64,000 bases of DNA from Oscheius tipulae (Eukaryota > Nematoda > Chromadorea > Rhabditida > Rhabditidae): contig JASJZH010000001.1 in NCBI GenBank assembly GCA_037178975.1, positions 7,114,501 to 7,178,500 on the forward strand. Direction: 5' to 3'. Positions 43,138-56,943 of the stretch are shown piece after piece. Position 1 is the stretch's first letter. Each line of letters opens with the position of its first letter. The notes beneath the pieces were generated by a model. It searched no databases and was not told where the DNA came from. It was given only the letters and a program-made list of their open reading frames with translations. The translations under genes and the position numbers were made by a program.

Positions 43138-46100
43138 TCAATGAAAAGGACAGCCGTCGACGATGACCTTGTTGTTCTTTTGGGCCTTCTCGAAGTATTT
43201 CGGATGACCGGACAGCCTGAGTTCTCGATAGCAGCCAACCATCGATGTCATATTCAGTTTGTCCGAGACTGGAGCTGAAACCAGGCTACTGTGAAATGGT
43301 GTCAAAAATTAAAGTGCAATGGTGACCGTCCGTGCGTCACCACAATAAAAAGCTGGCAATTCATGGCATGTCAAGAATTAAGTTGACAAGTCAGCTTTTG
43401 GGGAAACAGGCTACTACAGAAGCCCGCCTGTTGTCAATACTAAGTCGAGACTAAGGAACGGCAAAACTGGTTGAGACTATTCTACACAGTGTCAAACTGT
43501 AGAGGGGCAAAATCTCAAGCAATGGGACTCACCCGAGACTCCGGCAATGTTGACAGGCAGATTGAGGAAGAGTTGCATGACACTGTTGGTCATCATGTCC
43601 AAAGGAAGCTCGTTCTTTTCTCCGTCGACTGTCAATCTCATCAGTTTATCCGAGATGAGAAGATGCATCGAGTGCCATTCAGAGTCACAGAAGGGACGAA
43701 GTCCCGGAATGGCGTCTCGAATCTCGAGACCCGAAGCCAGATGGATGATCGTGACCATGATCTGGACAATACGAATTTTCCACACAGATCGACACTCACC
43801 TTGTCCTGAGCAACTTCCACAGTGATTCGAGCATCTTCCGGCTTGGAATTGGTCAGAAGAGCCAGAAGAGTTCCTTCCGAGGTCACTTGACGCCATTCAA
43901 ACGAAATATCCAGGTCTTTGTTGCCAGCCTTGAGAGACTTCTGCAGGCCATCGAAGACGGCAAAACCACCGTCATGAGCATACATTCCCTTGCTAGGCTT
44001 GGCACATGGGACGACATCTCGAGAGAACTCTCCCTCCAGTTGTTGAACTCGTCCGTTGACCTTGAGCTCACGAATACAGCCATCGAATCCGGGGATATCT
44101 AGTCCGAACTGGGTTCGATGCTTGGAGATCACTCCTCCGACGTACATTCGGCGCTTCATAACCTTTGGAGAAGGACAGTCGGACATCAGAACTGGAGAGA
44201 GCTCGTCGATCTAGAAGAAAATTCTCTTGTTAATATTATTTGACTGTTTTGGCAGTCAGATGACATTCTTATTTTTTACCTATTCGTAATCTAAAATATA
44301 ATCTAAAATTATCGACTAGAGCGTTTCTGAGAGCAGACCATTCCACCTTCGAGGGGACATTACTTTAGTACCAACTACAAGCGTCTCAAGGATCAAAATA
44401 CTCACCTTCATAGACAGTTCTCTCTCTTTCTTCCTGATCACAATGTCGTGCCAATGACCGTCATTGAGTCTGGTCTTAGTCGCCTTCAGAATCTTCGGCT
44501 GTCTGTGACCCTTGACTTCGAGTGTGGCGAAACCGTCAATGACGTTCAAGAAGATGTAACGGGTGTAGTTTTTGTAAGCTGAAAGCAGATCTTTACTATC
44601 CTAAGATAGAACATACCTGCCCAAACCCAGACCATTCCGTTGTCCTTTTCCGTCCGAATGCTCATCTCGATAATAAACTCGGTCATGTTGGGATAGTTGT
44701 CGACGAAATTGACTCGACTGTGAGAGCTCTTGGAAATGCCGAAACGGACAGCATTAGAACCGTCTCGGACAGCTAAAGAGAATCCTCCTCCGCACTAAGA
44801 ATGACAGTATACTATCGAGTTACTAAGGACTTACTCTGTCAGGTTCCACCCTAGCCGGCCTTTCCGTGCTGATCGGTTGGAGCTCTGAAAGAGAATTCAG
44901 TAAAGTTGTTTGTATAAGTTACCGTAAAAGTCCTTGTCCATGGCATGAACTATGCGGGAGTCCTTGATGTGAGACCCGCGACTGTCTCCGTCCAGAGGAT
45001 CATCTGAAAGTTGTCTTGTTGGATTGAGGACTAAAAATATACCCAAGAGTTCAAACTCGTTGCGAGCAGCGGGACAGACTCCAATCTGTGCCTGATGATC
45101 TTCAGGAACCAGAGGAATCCGTTGATAGTCCAGGTAAAGATCGGAAATGCAGCCAATGAGAGAAGCGCTGGTCGGGATTTCGGCATTGGAAGGCTTAGAT
45201 CTCTTGGAGAAACCACCGAGGAACATCTGCGACGAGGGGTTTCCGACAGTCGTCTCATCATCGAGAGTTCCATCTCCGACGTCTTTGTCATCCACACGGA
45301 GAAGTATTCTAAATTTGTCTTTGGGTTTGTCACATATATCCTAACCTCTTATCCTTCCTGATCATGTAGACCGAATGCATCACATCATCGTTGTAGGCGG
45401 TCTGGGATCTGATAGTGACCACATCCTTCCGGGAGCCGGCATCTTTGCCCAAATGGAGCACCAGGAAACCGCGGAAGAGATAGAAGGCCATGAATCCTTT
45501 GCCAGATTGCTCAGACTCACGCTGTCGACGACGGAAAGCCGACAGTTTGGAAGATTGGAAGATCAGAGTTCCGTTCTCGTCCTTTGTTCGGAACGTGAAG
45601 GCGAATCTAAACCAGAATATTTACAATGAATTCAATATAGACTCACGTAGAGTTGTTGGTGATCTGAATTCCTTGTGTTAGAAGATATCCGGGTTTGGAG
45701 AAGCCGACAAGCCGATCTGTAGGTTCGAGACGCGACTGACTGAACTTGCAGCCGGGTTCTCGTCTCTGCCAACGAGTGGCCTGTTCCAAATCGAGTTCAG
45801 AGACTTGACTAGGCTTGACAGAGAGAATACATCCGAAGAATCCCTTCCAGGCAATGTCATGGCTGGCAAACTTCTGAAGAGCGAATCCGGTAGGTACTCC
45901 ACCGATCATGTGCTCGTCGTGTTCGATATTGAGAGCAGTGTTTGGTCCAGGGATGGCGGCAGAGAAACGATCAGCATCCGAATCGACCTAGGTTTAGAAT
46001 TTTTGTTTTGAACTGGATCTAAAATACCTGTAGATGGAGTCCAGCCTCATTTCTGATAGCTTTGACTGTGTGCTCTCTTCCATCATTGTAAACCATCTTC

Positions 46101-49100
46101 GATTTGATTTGCGTCGTTGCAGGTCCTCCCAAATTGATCCGGAAGACCACGTGGCCTTCTTCCAGATACAGAGTCAGGAAATCTCCAGATTCTTGACTTC
46201 CTCTGAAGTAGAGGAGGCCGCTAGGAGAGTAGGCATTAAAGATGATCGTGATGGCAGACATTGTCCTCTCAGGAACATCCATCTTGACCAAGGCGAATCC
46301 GTCCCTAAATCTCTTATTTTCTCGTTGATCGACTCAGATTGATACCTGAACATGTGTCCTCGAACGACTCGTTGAGGAGCAGCAACATCTCCATCGCATC
46401 CATCCAAGGTGGAATTGGAGAAGTCCCAGAGAGGCACTGCTACCTCATCCACTCTCAGCTCTCCCACAGTTCCATGGAACTTCTCCTTGGCTAGACCCAT
46501 TTCGTCGGCTTCGGCCTTGTCACATCCCATTGAGACTGTGGTCTCGCCAGGAACTGTATTGAACACAGTGTCCCCATCTCCACCCTTCGTTCCAACCACA
46601 ACACTGACAGCATCGGATCGGAGACGATGTCCTGAAAACGAAGTGATTATATTGACTAACAGAATAGTACCTTCTCCTCCAAGACTCTCCTTGAGAGCTA
46701 CAGTCAAGTTGACGCTGTCGCCGAAACGTTGAATGTCGATGTGATACCAGGTGAATCGGTCGGTCGACGGAATAAAGTTGATCGGATGGTTATTGGTAGC
46801 CATCTGCTTGCCTCCACTTCCAATGTTCCAATGGACAACTGCTCTCTTGTCACGGATCTGAAACAGTCCCTAGAAGAGGGATTTCAAATGACCTACCTCG
46901 ACAGCAATGTACTCAGCTGGCTGTGTTCTTCTGGCCTGAGTCTTTGTGACCAAGACGGTAGAATCGGGGACATTTCTTTGGGGTCGGTACTGGATATTGA
47001 ACAAGCTGACAGGCGAGGGATGAGCCGGAGACAGCCAGGATCTCTTGCACTGTCCACGATCGTCTCCCTTGACCGAGAGACGAATCTGTTGAGCCTTCTC
47101 TCGAGCCTCGCTGATTCTGTCCTTTAACTGGGCCATCTGCCTCTGAAGCTCGTCAGCCTTGACTCTGTTGTTGTTACTCTGGCCTCCCATCTTGTTCAAG
47201 GCAGCTGTGGCTCTTTCCAGATTCAGTCTGACCTCTCTGACCTTCTCAATCTCTTCCCGAATCCCTTGTCGCGTACTGTTCTCAAGCTTGGTCGTTTCCT
47301 CATCGATTTCCTTGACTTGCTCTTGCAACTCGGCTGCCTTCTTCTTGGCTGCATCAGCCTTGCCATCAGCATCTCTGGCCATTCCTTGCAGTCCAGGCAT
47401 CCGATCGTTGTGATCGTCAAACTTTGCCCATTGACTTCTCAAGCCGTCATTCCTCTTCGTCATGGCGATGTTCATCTCGTTGACAGTAGCCAGCCGATCA
47501 TCAAGCGTCTTCTTCTCCTTTTCAAACTCAGCATTCTCCCATTCTTTGATCAGTGACTTGGCTTCAACCTCGAGGTTTTTGGACTGTGTTTTGGTAGCAG
47601 ACAGTTCAGCCAGCTGGCTGCTCTCTTTCTCCGGATCCGCATCAAGATGAGCCTCGTTGGCAGCAGCCAAAGCCTTGGCAGCTTCGTGGGAGGCATTTCT
47701 CAGCGCTCCAACAATCTCCTCGTAGGCTTGACTGGCACGAATCGGGTTCTCCGTCTCGTACTTGGTGCTTTGGAAGGCGTTCTTCAATCTGTCAGCCTCT
47801 CTCGAAAGCTGTTCCGCGTGTCTGACCGAAGGCTGAGCAAAGACCTCGTCGTACTCATCGATTGCTTGGGCATACTGTTGAGTGATGTTGTTGCATTGTT
47901 GGGAAAGATCCGTCAGCTCCTCCAGACTGCTACCAATGACTTTGGCATCGTCGAAAAGATTTAAGAGCTCTTGTCCCTTGGCCTGTTCCACAGCATCCTT
48001 GGCAGTAGTCAGAGTGTCCTCAGCTTCTGCCTGTAGCTGTTCAATCTGGTTGGCGACTTCTTTGTAGCGATCGACCCTCTTGCTGACCAAGTTGCTCATT
48101 CTCTCTGCATCGGCCGTGTCCTTTTTCACCGTGTCATGGATTGTAGCTCTGTAGTCTTCCAGCCACTGTCCAAACTCGTCTGTCCGTTTCTTGAGCGTCT
48201 CGAAGGACGTGTCATTGAGTTTGTTGTCCAGAACCTTCTTCAACAGCTCTTCGCTCTTCTTCAGCTCCTGCTCAGCCCGATTCCGCCTCTTCTCAATGTA
48301 CTCTCCACGCTCGAGGCTAGCATTGTAATGGGCATCGGCCTCCATGACCCAGCTGTCGAGAGTAGCTCCTCCAACAAACTGATGACCGTGAAGATGGTAC
48401 TGCTTCAGGAACTGGGTAGTGTTGAAAGCTTTGGCAAAGACATTCTGGGTTTTCTTGACTGACTCTTCGAGCAAGTTTGTGAACTGTTGGATGGAGGTAG
48501 CTCCTTTAGTCATTCTGTCCATCTGGAATCGTGCTCCTTCGATGACTTGGAATGCCTCTCTAGCATATTTCGAATCCACAGTCGCCAGTCCATCAGCTCC
48601 AGTCCCGAGACCATTCACAAACTGCATGATGACTTCGGTAACGTTCTCAACGCGACGGATTCTCTTCCAGGGGATCGGCTTCAGATTGCTAAAGTCTTGA
48701 AGGGCGAGGTTTTCTTCCAGATCGTCGATCATGGTCATCAGTGGCTTGTAGCAGCCTTGATCGCATGCTAAAGAAGTATTGATGATTGTCTGGACAAGAA
48801 CTCACAAGTACAGACTCCTCCAATGAAAGCATGTCGTTCCTGACATCTGCTACAGTCTCTTCCAGTCACTCCCGGTCGGCATTCGCACTCTCCAGTCAGA
48901 GGATTACATCTGAAAATGTGACATACAATCTGTGGCCTGTTCCTCTGCTCACAGTATCCCCGCTCCCCTCAGTCTTATGCCCAACTTACTTTCCGTGCAG
49001 ACTTCCATCCGGATGACAGCCACACTCCTCACAGAAGCCTCCAGGTCGCTGCGGATCTCCAAAGAAGCCAGCAATACAGTTCTCGCAGTACTGTCCACTG

Positions 49101-52100
49101 TATCCTCGCTTGCAGTTGTTACAGACGTAGCCTCGTCCATAAGGGACGGCAGCACAGGTGTCGCTGAAGCTGTTCTCTTCCACCGGACAGGCACACTTGG
49201 TACAAGCATTCGGTCCTCCTTCTCTTGCGTCACCGATGTAGCCACTCTTGCATTTTTCACAGAATTCTCCGAGAGTATTGTGCTGGCAGTCGGTACATAT
49301 GCAAGTCTCCGGATGACACTTGGTCGAATGTCCGTTGCATTGACAGGGCTCCGACCAGCCGACCAGAGCGAGATCATCGGCCTGGTTCAAGTAGTCACGA
49401 TGTCTTTTACGACAGTACTCCTCGGCCGGATTCTGACAAGACAAGCCGCTGTAGCCTTGAGGACAGTTGATGCATTCTTCCACTCCCGTAGCTGGACTTC
49501 CAGAAGTGATCTCACTCTTCGGCACTCCAACATCGATGCTGACCTCTTGCAATTGGATAGTGTCGCCTCGAGCCGGGTAGTGGTAGGATCCACGGACGTA
49601 GACTCCTTGCACATTTTGGAGAGCAACCATGAGTGTCTTCCGACTCAAGACGATTTCCGGGGTTTGTCTCAGGCGCCATTCGGTTTCATGAAGACGGATC
49701 TTGTACTTGCCATCGTCCCTGATCTCCATCGGAATGTGTTCCAGTTCCAGGCGATTATTTCCAACCAAGACTACTTGAGGGAAGTAGCGAAAGTACTGCT
49801 GGTCGGGACGAACACCTTCGAATCCACGTCGATTGTCCTGATTCCAGATCTTGAAACGAAGGAATCCATTGTATGAGCTGATCTTGTCGCCCAAGAAGGT
49901 CGAAGGAAGAGGCCAATAAAGAGGAGTGGCATCGGTCGGATAGCTGTTGAAAGTGGCTGGATACTCCTTCAAAATCTGCAGATTGTGCTTCTTCGTGTAG
50001 TACTCCCATGGCTCGTCGAAGACTGCCTTTCGGTCTTCGGCATAGATTTGCTGCCAGACCAGGTTCGCCTGGCGACACTCTGTCGTCCGATTGAAACAGA
50101 AACAGTTGAAGGCTCCAGAAGGATTGTGGGGTTCGATCGAGAAGGTATTCTCTTTCGGCTTGTCACATTTTATCCCTTCCACGTTCTTCTTACAGGGACA
50201 TTCTCCTTGCTCGTTACAAAGACAAAGTCCATCTTTGCACTGCTTCGTATCTGTTCCAGCCACGTGACAGTTGCAGGGCTCACATTGTGGGAAGTTGAAG
50301 AAGCCGTGGGTACAACGATCACACTTCAAGCCGACGTAGCCTTCTTTGCATTCGCACTAAAAGAGTTCATTTCGGGTTCTTAATCGTCTTAAGAGCCTAC
50401 CTGCCCATTCCTGGAGTGACACTTTCCATTGAGACTTCCAATTTCACTGCATTCACATAGCTTGCAGCCATTGAGAGGGTGATAGTCCCAGGCGTTCGCT
50501 GTACAGTTCTCGCACATGTCTCCTACGGTGTTGGGAGGACAGACACAGTCGCCAGTCTCGGCGTCGCAGACTTGGCCGGGAGCTGGACACGGCTCACATT
50601 CCTTGCAACCATCGTCGTCCATCCCGTAGAAGTTGGCTTGACATTGATCGCACTTGGTTCCGGTGACTCCTGGCTTGCAACGGCACTGTCCAGAGACGAG
50701 ATCACAGGAAGTTCCGTCAGATCCGGTTGCGTCACAGTCGCATGCCTAGAAAGAGTTATATAACAAGATATAGAGTGAGACATGTGCTTACCTCACAGCC
50801 TTCTCCACTAGAAATGTTGAAGTAGCCCTCAACACACTTTTCGCACATCTTTCCATCGACGTTCTCTCTGCATTCGCATTTTCCTGTGATCGGATCGCAC
50901 TTGCCGTCCTCCTCGGAGCCATAGATGTTACAGTGGCAGAATTGACAGCCATTGTCGGTAAAGTTGAAGTAGCTCGGTCGACACTGGTCACACTTCTTGC
51001 CAAAGACTCCCTGCTTACAGCCGCATTGTCCACTGACCGTATCACAGGACGAACCGAGACTTCCAACTGCATCACATTCACAGGCAGGACAGCCGCTGTC
51101 CACGTCTCCGTGTCCGTCGAGACAGCGATCACACTGTTTCCCAATGTAGTTCTCCTTGCATTCACAGACTCCATTATCGTTGTTGCATTGCTGATTGATA
51201 GCACCGACGTGATGACAGTTACAAGGCTTGCAGTTGTGCTGTAGGGCACTTCCCCAATGGTTCTCCTTGCAGACTTCGCAGTGATCTCCTGTTGTGTCTC
51301 CGATACATTTCAGACAGCGACCAGACTCGGTGTCACAGTTGCCAATAGACATCACGTCCACATTGCCATTGCAGTCACACTCGGCGCAGGTACCGTTCTC
51401 GGCCTCCGGGTCTCCGAAGAAGCCGTCAGCACACATCTCGCACTTGTTTCCTTCATAACCTCGTTCGCAAGCTGTGCAGACGTATGCATCTTCTTGAGAA
51501 GCAGCCGGACCAGCCACTACGAGCTGTGTCATGACGCATTCGGGCGAACGATTGTTGTCGAGTCTGGGACATTCGCAAGGACGACAAGATCCGAGAGTTC
51601 CTCCAAGAGACGGGTTTCCATAGTGACCGGGAAGACAGAGTTCACAGCGGGGACCAGTCGTATTGTGCTAAAAATTGACTATCTTGGGGAGCAGTGGCTC
51701 GGTACCTGGCAGTTGAGACAGTGTCCTGTGAAAGGATCGCATTCAGAGCTGTGTCCCTCGCAGTTGCACTTTTCACATTGTCCTCCGTACAGTTGGTTGT
51801 TAACTCGTCGATAGCCAGGGACACAGGATTCACAGCTGTTCCCAGAGGTGTTGTCGGGACAGGTGCAGACCTCCACTCCACGCATCGAGGTGTCAAAGAG
51901 GGCCGGATGAAGAACATCCTCGTCTTCTGCATCTCTTTCAGGGCTGGGCACAGCGGTGTCAAGAGTCAGAGCAAAGATTCTGAAGACTCGATATAAGACA
52001 TTGGATAGAACTCACGAGGATTGGAGCTGATGCTGTTGATACATAGCCCTGACCATGAATCGGTGGACGTCGGCTAGAGCTCTCATCATGTCAGCCTTGT

Positions 52101-54907
52101 CAGCTGGAGTCCTCGAAACAGCGTTGTACCAGCCGTTCCCTTCTCTGATGGCAATCTGGACAGTCATGTTCTCGCGAGGGAAAAATTTCATTCGCGAGTA
52201 GTACTCCAGCTTGATACCGTTTCCTTCGAGGACGAGATCTGCTACTTGGACGGGTTCTCCTTGTTCCATTGGGACATAGTAGACAAAGTAGTGGAGGTTT
52301 CCGCCATATGAGTTGAGCATGTTGCCATTGAAACTGTCCGGGGCTTTCCAATAGTACAGAGATCGGTCCTTGTTCTGATTGGCATTGAACAGGAGCACCT
52401 CGCCATTCTCCGTGTCAGGACGAACATCTTTCCCGCCGGATAGATCCGTCAGATTCCAGCCAGCATTGTTCGAGATGACTGCCTTGGACCAGTCGATTTC
52501 GGTACAGTTGTTCGAGAGACCGAAGCAGAAACACGGCTGACAACCCTGGGGATTTCCAGCCGATAGATGAATGGTTCCTGGCTTGCAACGATCGCAGTAC
52601 ACTCCCTCGACATTGGCCTTACATTGACAGCTGAAATTGATATGATCTGTTCCTATCGTTTGCTTACTTGGCCTCCTCGCATGTGTTGAAGTTGACAGAT
52701 CCGGCCTGGTTGCAAGGACACGGTTCACATGTTGGGTAGTTCCGATATCCGGGAGCACACATCTCGCATCGTCGTCCACCGAAGCCCGGCTTACAAACAC
52801 AGTTTCCTGGATGCTGTCCTGGTCCGGCTGTCTGGTCGTCCTTCACGCAAGTTGTACTGACGGAGCCCATCGGGTCACAGTCACAGGTACGACAGGCATC
52901 TTCTCTGAACATAGTATAGTTTCAAATATGAAAATATAGGCAAACCTGTAGTGGGAGAGTCCACTGGGTCTATAGTAGCCGTCCTTACAGCGCTCGCAAT
53001 TGAATCCTTCCGTGTTGTGGCCACATTCGACACAGCGACCACCTCCCTCGTAGACACCTTCCGGCGTGATCGACCACTTGTTTCTGTCCAGTTCCTCGTC
53101 GTAGACGCAGCTGTCCGCATGGTTGAAGCATTGGCATTCTGCAAACTTGCATTTTTACTGTAGCAATTCCCGTAACTCCACTCTCTTGACCTTCTCTACC
53201 AATTGCTGTCGACTATCGTCTAATGATGTACTGAGTACTTGAGCTAGACATGTCGATTCGTGTCAAACTAATCCTACTCGACTTGTCAGCACTTACAGAA
53301 CAAGATTGGCTATTATCTCTTTTAGACTCGTTATCTCTGTACCAAAGCGAAATAGTATCCGTCCGTCTGTGTCATGGTGTCCGCACAATTGCATATCAAC
53401 ACTAATACCCAGAAATGTTGACAAGTCATTTCATGTCAAGCGACAAGGGAACAAGCCAGCTGCAGAGGAAACTGCTACTAGGGAAGCGGTGCAGCCGCCT
53501 GTGAACAATTCTAAGTCAAAGCCAAAGGGCTGCGAAGCTGCCGTCGGCAGCTGGTTACGAGTACAGTTTATCTCTTACTTATAACCTCTGATTCCCGATA
53601 GCATGAAACTCACGTTGGCAAACATTCGGATGATCATGATTTCCCGGCTTCCAAGGCAGTTGATTGAAAAGAGGACAGCATTTATTGCAACTCTCTCCAC
53701 ACGTGTTATGTCGGCATTCGCATTTGAATTGCTGAAATATCGACACATTTTCATGCAAAAACGAAACCCACTCCAGTGACCGGATCACTTGGACAGCTCT
53801 CAGCGTGTCCGTAGCAAATACACTGTCCTCCGACTGAGATGTCCATGATAGAATAGAAGTATCTTCGGGCCACGGAGGCGTCGATTCTCTTGCTCTGTCT
53901 ATTGATGATCATCAGATCAGCGTTCAAGGTCTTCGGCGAGTAGAACCACAGTCCGATAAAGCGTGTTCTGGTGAAGTTCTGTAGCTCGATGGAAGGCTGA
54001 TCGGCTCCCGGACGACCGTTAACGAAAGAGGTGTGGATTTCTCCGTTCTCCAGAGGAGTGAGTCTCGAGTATTCCGAGGTACAGATGACCTCATCGTCAC
54101 GAGTAAATCGAGGGACTCCGGTAGTGGCTGGAACTCCGAACTGTCTCATGCATTCGGCATCGGTAGTGGCGTAGTATTGCCACGGGTACCAGTTCTCTCC
54201 GTCCATCGACTTCATCAGAACCCAGGTTCCCGGACGAGGAGAATTTCCCATCTTCATCACAATATACGCAACTTGGTATTCCTAAATACAGATATCGTTC
54301 GAACAAGCCCAAGTTGTGTGCCCAAGTGCGCGTCGAGGTTCAGTCAACAGTGCCAATACGGTCATCGTCAAAGGTCACTCGCCTGTCGTAAGTCGATTGT
54401 AATGTTGATCTTCTCGTACTCCAAGCCCTGGGCCAACGAGGGAGACTGCCACCAGCGTCGTGTGCCGTCAATTGCGAACTCGACCGGATGACGACGATGC
54501 ACATCGTTCGCATCACAGACGTCACACTGGGGAAGACTGAAACTCGCCATTAGACTACTCTGGGAAACTCAGGAAAAGTCCAAGGAGAGCCTAAACTATT
54601 CAAAACTCACTTTTGACTGGAGAAGGCTCGCAACAAGACGTGTTCGACCAGCTTACAGTACTCCTCCCGCCGATGCTGACCGCAAGTTGCTGTAGCGGAA
54701 ATCAAAGAGTTGGTTGCAAGATTAAAGATGGAGGGGAAGAGTCCTCGTTCTGAACACTGTCTGAGAGCCATCCGAACAACAATTCTTACCTGTCTCGGAA
54801 CTGATAAACTCTTGAAAGTTGTCACTAGTGAGATCGTAATCCTTCTGAGAGGCTACCAGGCAACAGAGACTGGCGACCAGCCAGAGCCGAAGCCCCGGTG
54901 GTCTCAT
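43138..54907 (-). CDS. lam-3: Laminin alpha chain (LAMA1/2-like; C. elegans lam-3 type)
   Basis: The alpha subunit of a basement-membrane laminin heterotrimer, secreted. More than twenty exons span 11.8 kb, about 3200 residues. Order: signal peptide [21 protein letters not shown]-terminal polymerisation domain (about 54800-53760: [45 protein letters not shown]); EGF-like repeats; a first domain IV (about 52600-52030); a long EGF-like rod (about 51960-50100); a second domain IV (about 50080-49510); more EGF-like repeats; coiled-coil domain II/I (about 48770-47050, with heptads such as [19 protein letters not shown]); five G domains to the stop, ending [11 protein letters not shown]. Two domain IV modules plus an N-terminal domain and G domains define the alpha-1/2 class and exclude beta, gamma and the alpha-5 type, which has one domain IV. 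The symbol is by class, not by a database match. Repeats sit in introns near 43.4 and 53.4 kb. Confidence 0.92.
43300..43480 (+). repeat. Possible dispersed repeat in a laminin intron (weak)
   Basis: GCAATGGTGACCGTCCGTGC, GGCATGTCAAGAATTAAGTT and GACAAGTCAG resemble parts of the repeat at 53370-53565. The match is patchy and could be chance. Confidence 0.3.
53370..53565 (+). repeat. Dispersed repeat, full copy, in a laminin intron
   Basis: It begins TCATGGTGTCCGCACAATTG and ends GCCGTCGGCAGCTGGTTACG. The copy at 56810-56872 has the same two ends in reverse orientation but lacks the middle, as a deleted non-autonomous DNA transposon would. It occupies most of a 440-base intron that is far longer than its neighbours. 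Confidence 0.55.
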
Positions 54908-56047
54908 TTTGTGTCTAAAAGATACGAAATGAAGGACACAGCTGCGTTGCGGTAAAGTAAGGAAAGGATATTGATTGATAGTTTGGTCAGTTGATGACTG
55001 TTAGAACAAACGTAATAAAGCGCTCCTTACGAAGAGCGATGGGGGATGAATCACGGACAGTCAAAGGAAATGCTGAAGGGCGCTGCGGCGGCGGAGATCA
55101 TGCGAAAGACAATAATACAGTCGCTCTACAGAATAGAGGTATGTGTTTGAAGAAAGAGTTAACTTTCAGAAGGTCTACGGTAAAAACCAAAGGACACAGT
55201 TTCTTGACATATAGTAGTTAATTCGCAAAGTTCGTTTACGCTATAAGCAATTTCAAAGAAAAGCCTCTTCAGCAACCACAAAACCACTGATTCCCCGGGG
55301 GTTCTGAAGTTCTCGGACAAACAGATTGAAAATGTTGAACAGATGCTAGTCATTAGTTGGAGATAAACGAAGAGAGAAATGACAGGAGAGAGTTAGAAAG
55401 GCATCTGCTAATGAAGAGAAAAGGAGATGAGGGATGCGAGTGAGAGTATAGTGGGAACATAAATCAGACAGTCAGGATAGCGGTCGGGCGGAAAGGTCAA
55501 AGTCATCAGATAAGTCTCGGACAGAGGATGAAGGATAGTGGGGAGAGGCGGTGGGAATCTAGGTACATTTTGGCAGATCTCTGAGGAAGTAAAAGGGAGA
55601 CGCCCTGATTGAGTGCTGCCAAAAGGAGGCCGGGTGACTGACTGACCTCTGGCTTCCCACAGGTTAAGCAAACAGAGTAGTCAAGAGGCTGCCAAAGGGA
55701 GTAGGCGGTACATCGACCAAACATGGTCCAGAGAAGAGCTACAATATTGTCGATAATTGGCTGTGGCTGTGTTAGCGTAAATGGATATGCAGAGATTGTT
55801 GCGCCATCGCCGACCTATGCTCCCGAAGAGAACAGCAGGTGGTTGCGCGGGAGCTCTCGACTGACCAGTTCCGAAATCGATGGATCGAGATGCCCAAATG
55901 CTATCAGGGAGAAAAAGAACTGATACGGCGCAGAGCGGATGGGTCAGTAAACATAAGCAAGACGAACGGGAACGAGAAGTTCTATGAGCCAAGACACGAA
56001 GAGACGTGAACTAGAAGAGTTTATTCTAAACAGAATTGAATGAAATC
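54908..56047. other. Intergenic region between the laminin and SKP1 genes
   Basis: It holds the laminin promoter and the SKP1 3' flank (minus-strand AATAAA at 56020-56025). A purine-rich stretch covers about 55380-55570. I see no exon. Confidence 0.5.
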
Positions 56048-56600
56048 TTAAGCCTCGACCCATTCGTGCTTCTTGCGGAGTTCTTCCTCCTCCTCGCGAG
56101 TGAAGTCGTTGACGAGACCGTAGATCTCGCGAATCTGCTGGACACTTTTGCCATCAGCAAAATTGGCAAACTTTTGGGTGGTTATCTCAAACAGCCCGGG
56201 AATATCCAGATAGTTGGCGGCCTGAATTTGTCATATTTTCTAAAAGAATCAATAAACTTGCCAAAAGAAGATCCTTCAGTTGAGCATTGGTCACATCCAG
56301 GTACTTGAGATCGTCTGTGGACAGAGTGATTCTTGGATCATCGTACACACCTTTGGGATTGAAGATTTGACCACGATTGCTATTGCACCAGTCGACGACT
56401 TTCTGAAGAGTCCAGCCGTTGAGACACGTGATGGGAAGAGCTTCGGCCAGCATTGGGCTGTCGGGTTCCTCGATTCCAAGATCCATGACCATCTTCTTCA
56501 AGAGATTTGATTGGAACGCGGCATCCTCTTCCACGATGACTTCAACGCCGTCTCCAGACTTCAGAATGAACTTCATCATCTTCTTCTTCTCGGCAGACAT
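56048..56600 (-). CDS. SKP1-type SCF ubiquitin ligase subunit
   Basis: It links F-box proteins to cullin 1 in SCF ubiquitin ligases. The BTB/POZ-fold N-terminus is MKFILKSGDGVEVIVEEDAA and SNLLKKMVMDLGIEE. VVDWCNSNRGQIFNPKGVYDD is the acidic-loop replacement region. The F-box-binding C-terminus is AANYLDIPGLFEITTQKFAN, IREIYGLVNDFTREEEEEL and KKHEWVEA. Two exons are joined by an intron of about 42 bases near 56222-56264. Length about 170, as usual. A GA-repeat (56609-56622) lies just upstream of the start. C. elegans has many skr genes; this most resembles the canonical SKR-1/2 type. Confidence 0.93.
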
Positions 56601-56809
56601 CTTGATCCCGGAGAGAGAGAGAGAGTGCAGAAGGATGAACTAGTGAGCTGGAGTGTTAGAGGCTGGTGCGTCGCTTTGGTCAATGCAACTCATTAGACAT
56701 TGTGCTTCCGGAGGTTAGAGCTCTTTTTATCATACGCTTTTATTTTAAGTCTCATTGCTACTTATTTTCTCTAATTGGTGTGTCCTTGTAGTATTAGATG
56801 TTATTTTTA

Positions 56810-56872
56810 AAACCAGCTGCCAACGGCAGTGTTGACAGACAGTTGTGCGGACACCATTGCGCTTTTTAAAAA
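56810..56872 (-). repeat. Dispersed repeat, internally deleted copy
   Basis: On the minus strand it reads GCAATGGTGTCCGCACAACT, then ACACTGCCGTTGGCAGCTGG, so it has the ends of the 53370-53565 repeat and lacks its middle. It lies upstream of SKP1. Confidence 0.55.
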
Positions 56873-56943
56873 GAGATGTTTGAATCGGACACATACTTAA
56901 CAGTTAGCATAATGAAACTATCTATTACTCATATACAAGCAGT

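Noticed and set aside
46409-50763. Long plus-strand open frames across the laminin gene (up to 314 codons)
   Set aside because: They are antisense shadows of the EGF-like and coiled-coil exons, produced by the biased codon use of the real gene.
43138-54907. Laminin beta or gamma chain
   Set aside because: Five C-terminal G domains and two domain IV modules are alpha-chain features.
2502-56624. CRISPR arrays, bacterial mobile elements or horizontally acquired operons
   Set aside because: All genes have spliceosomal introns. The only short repeats are microsatellites and the 63-base minisatellite, with no spacer structure.
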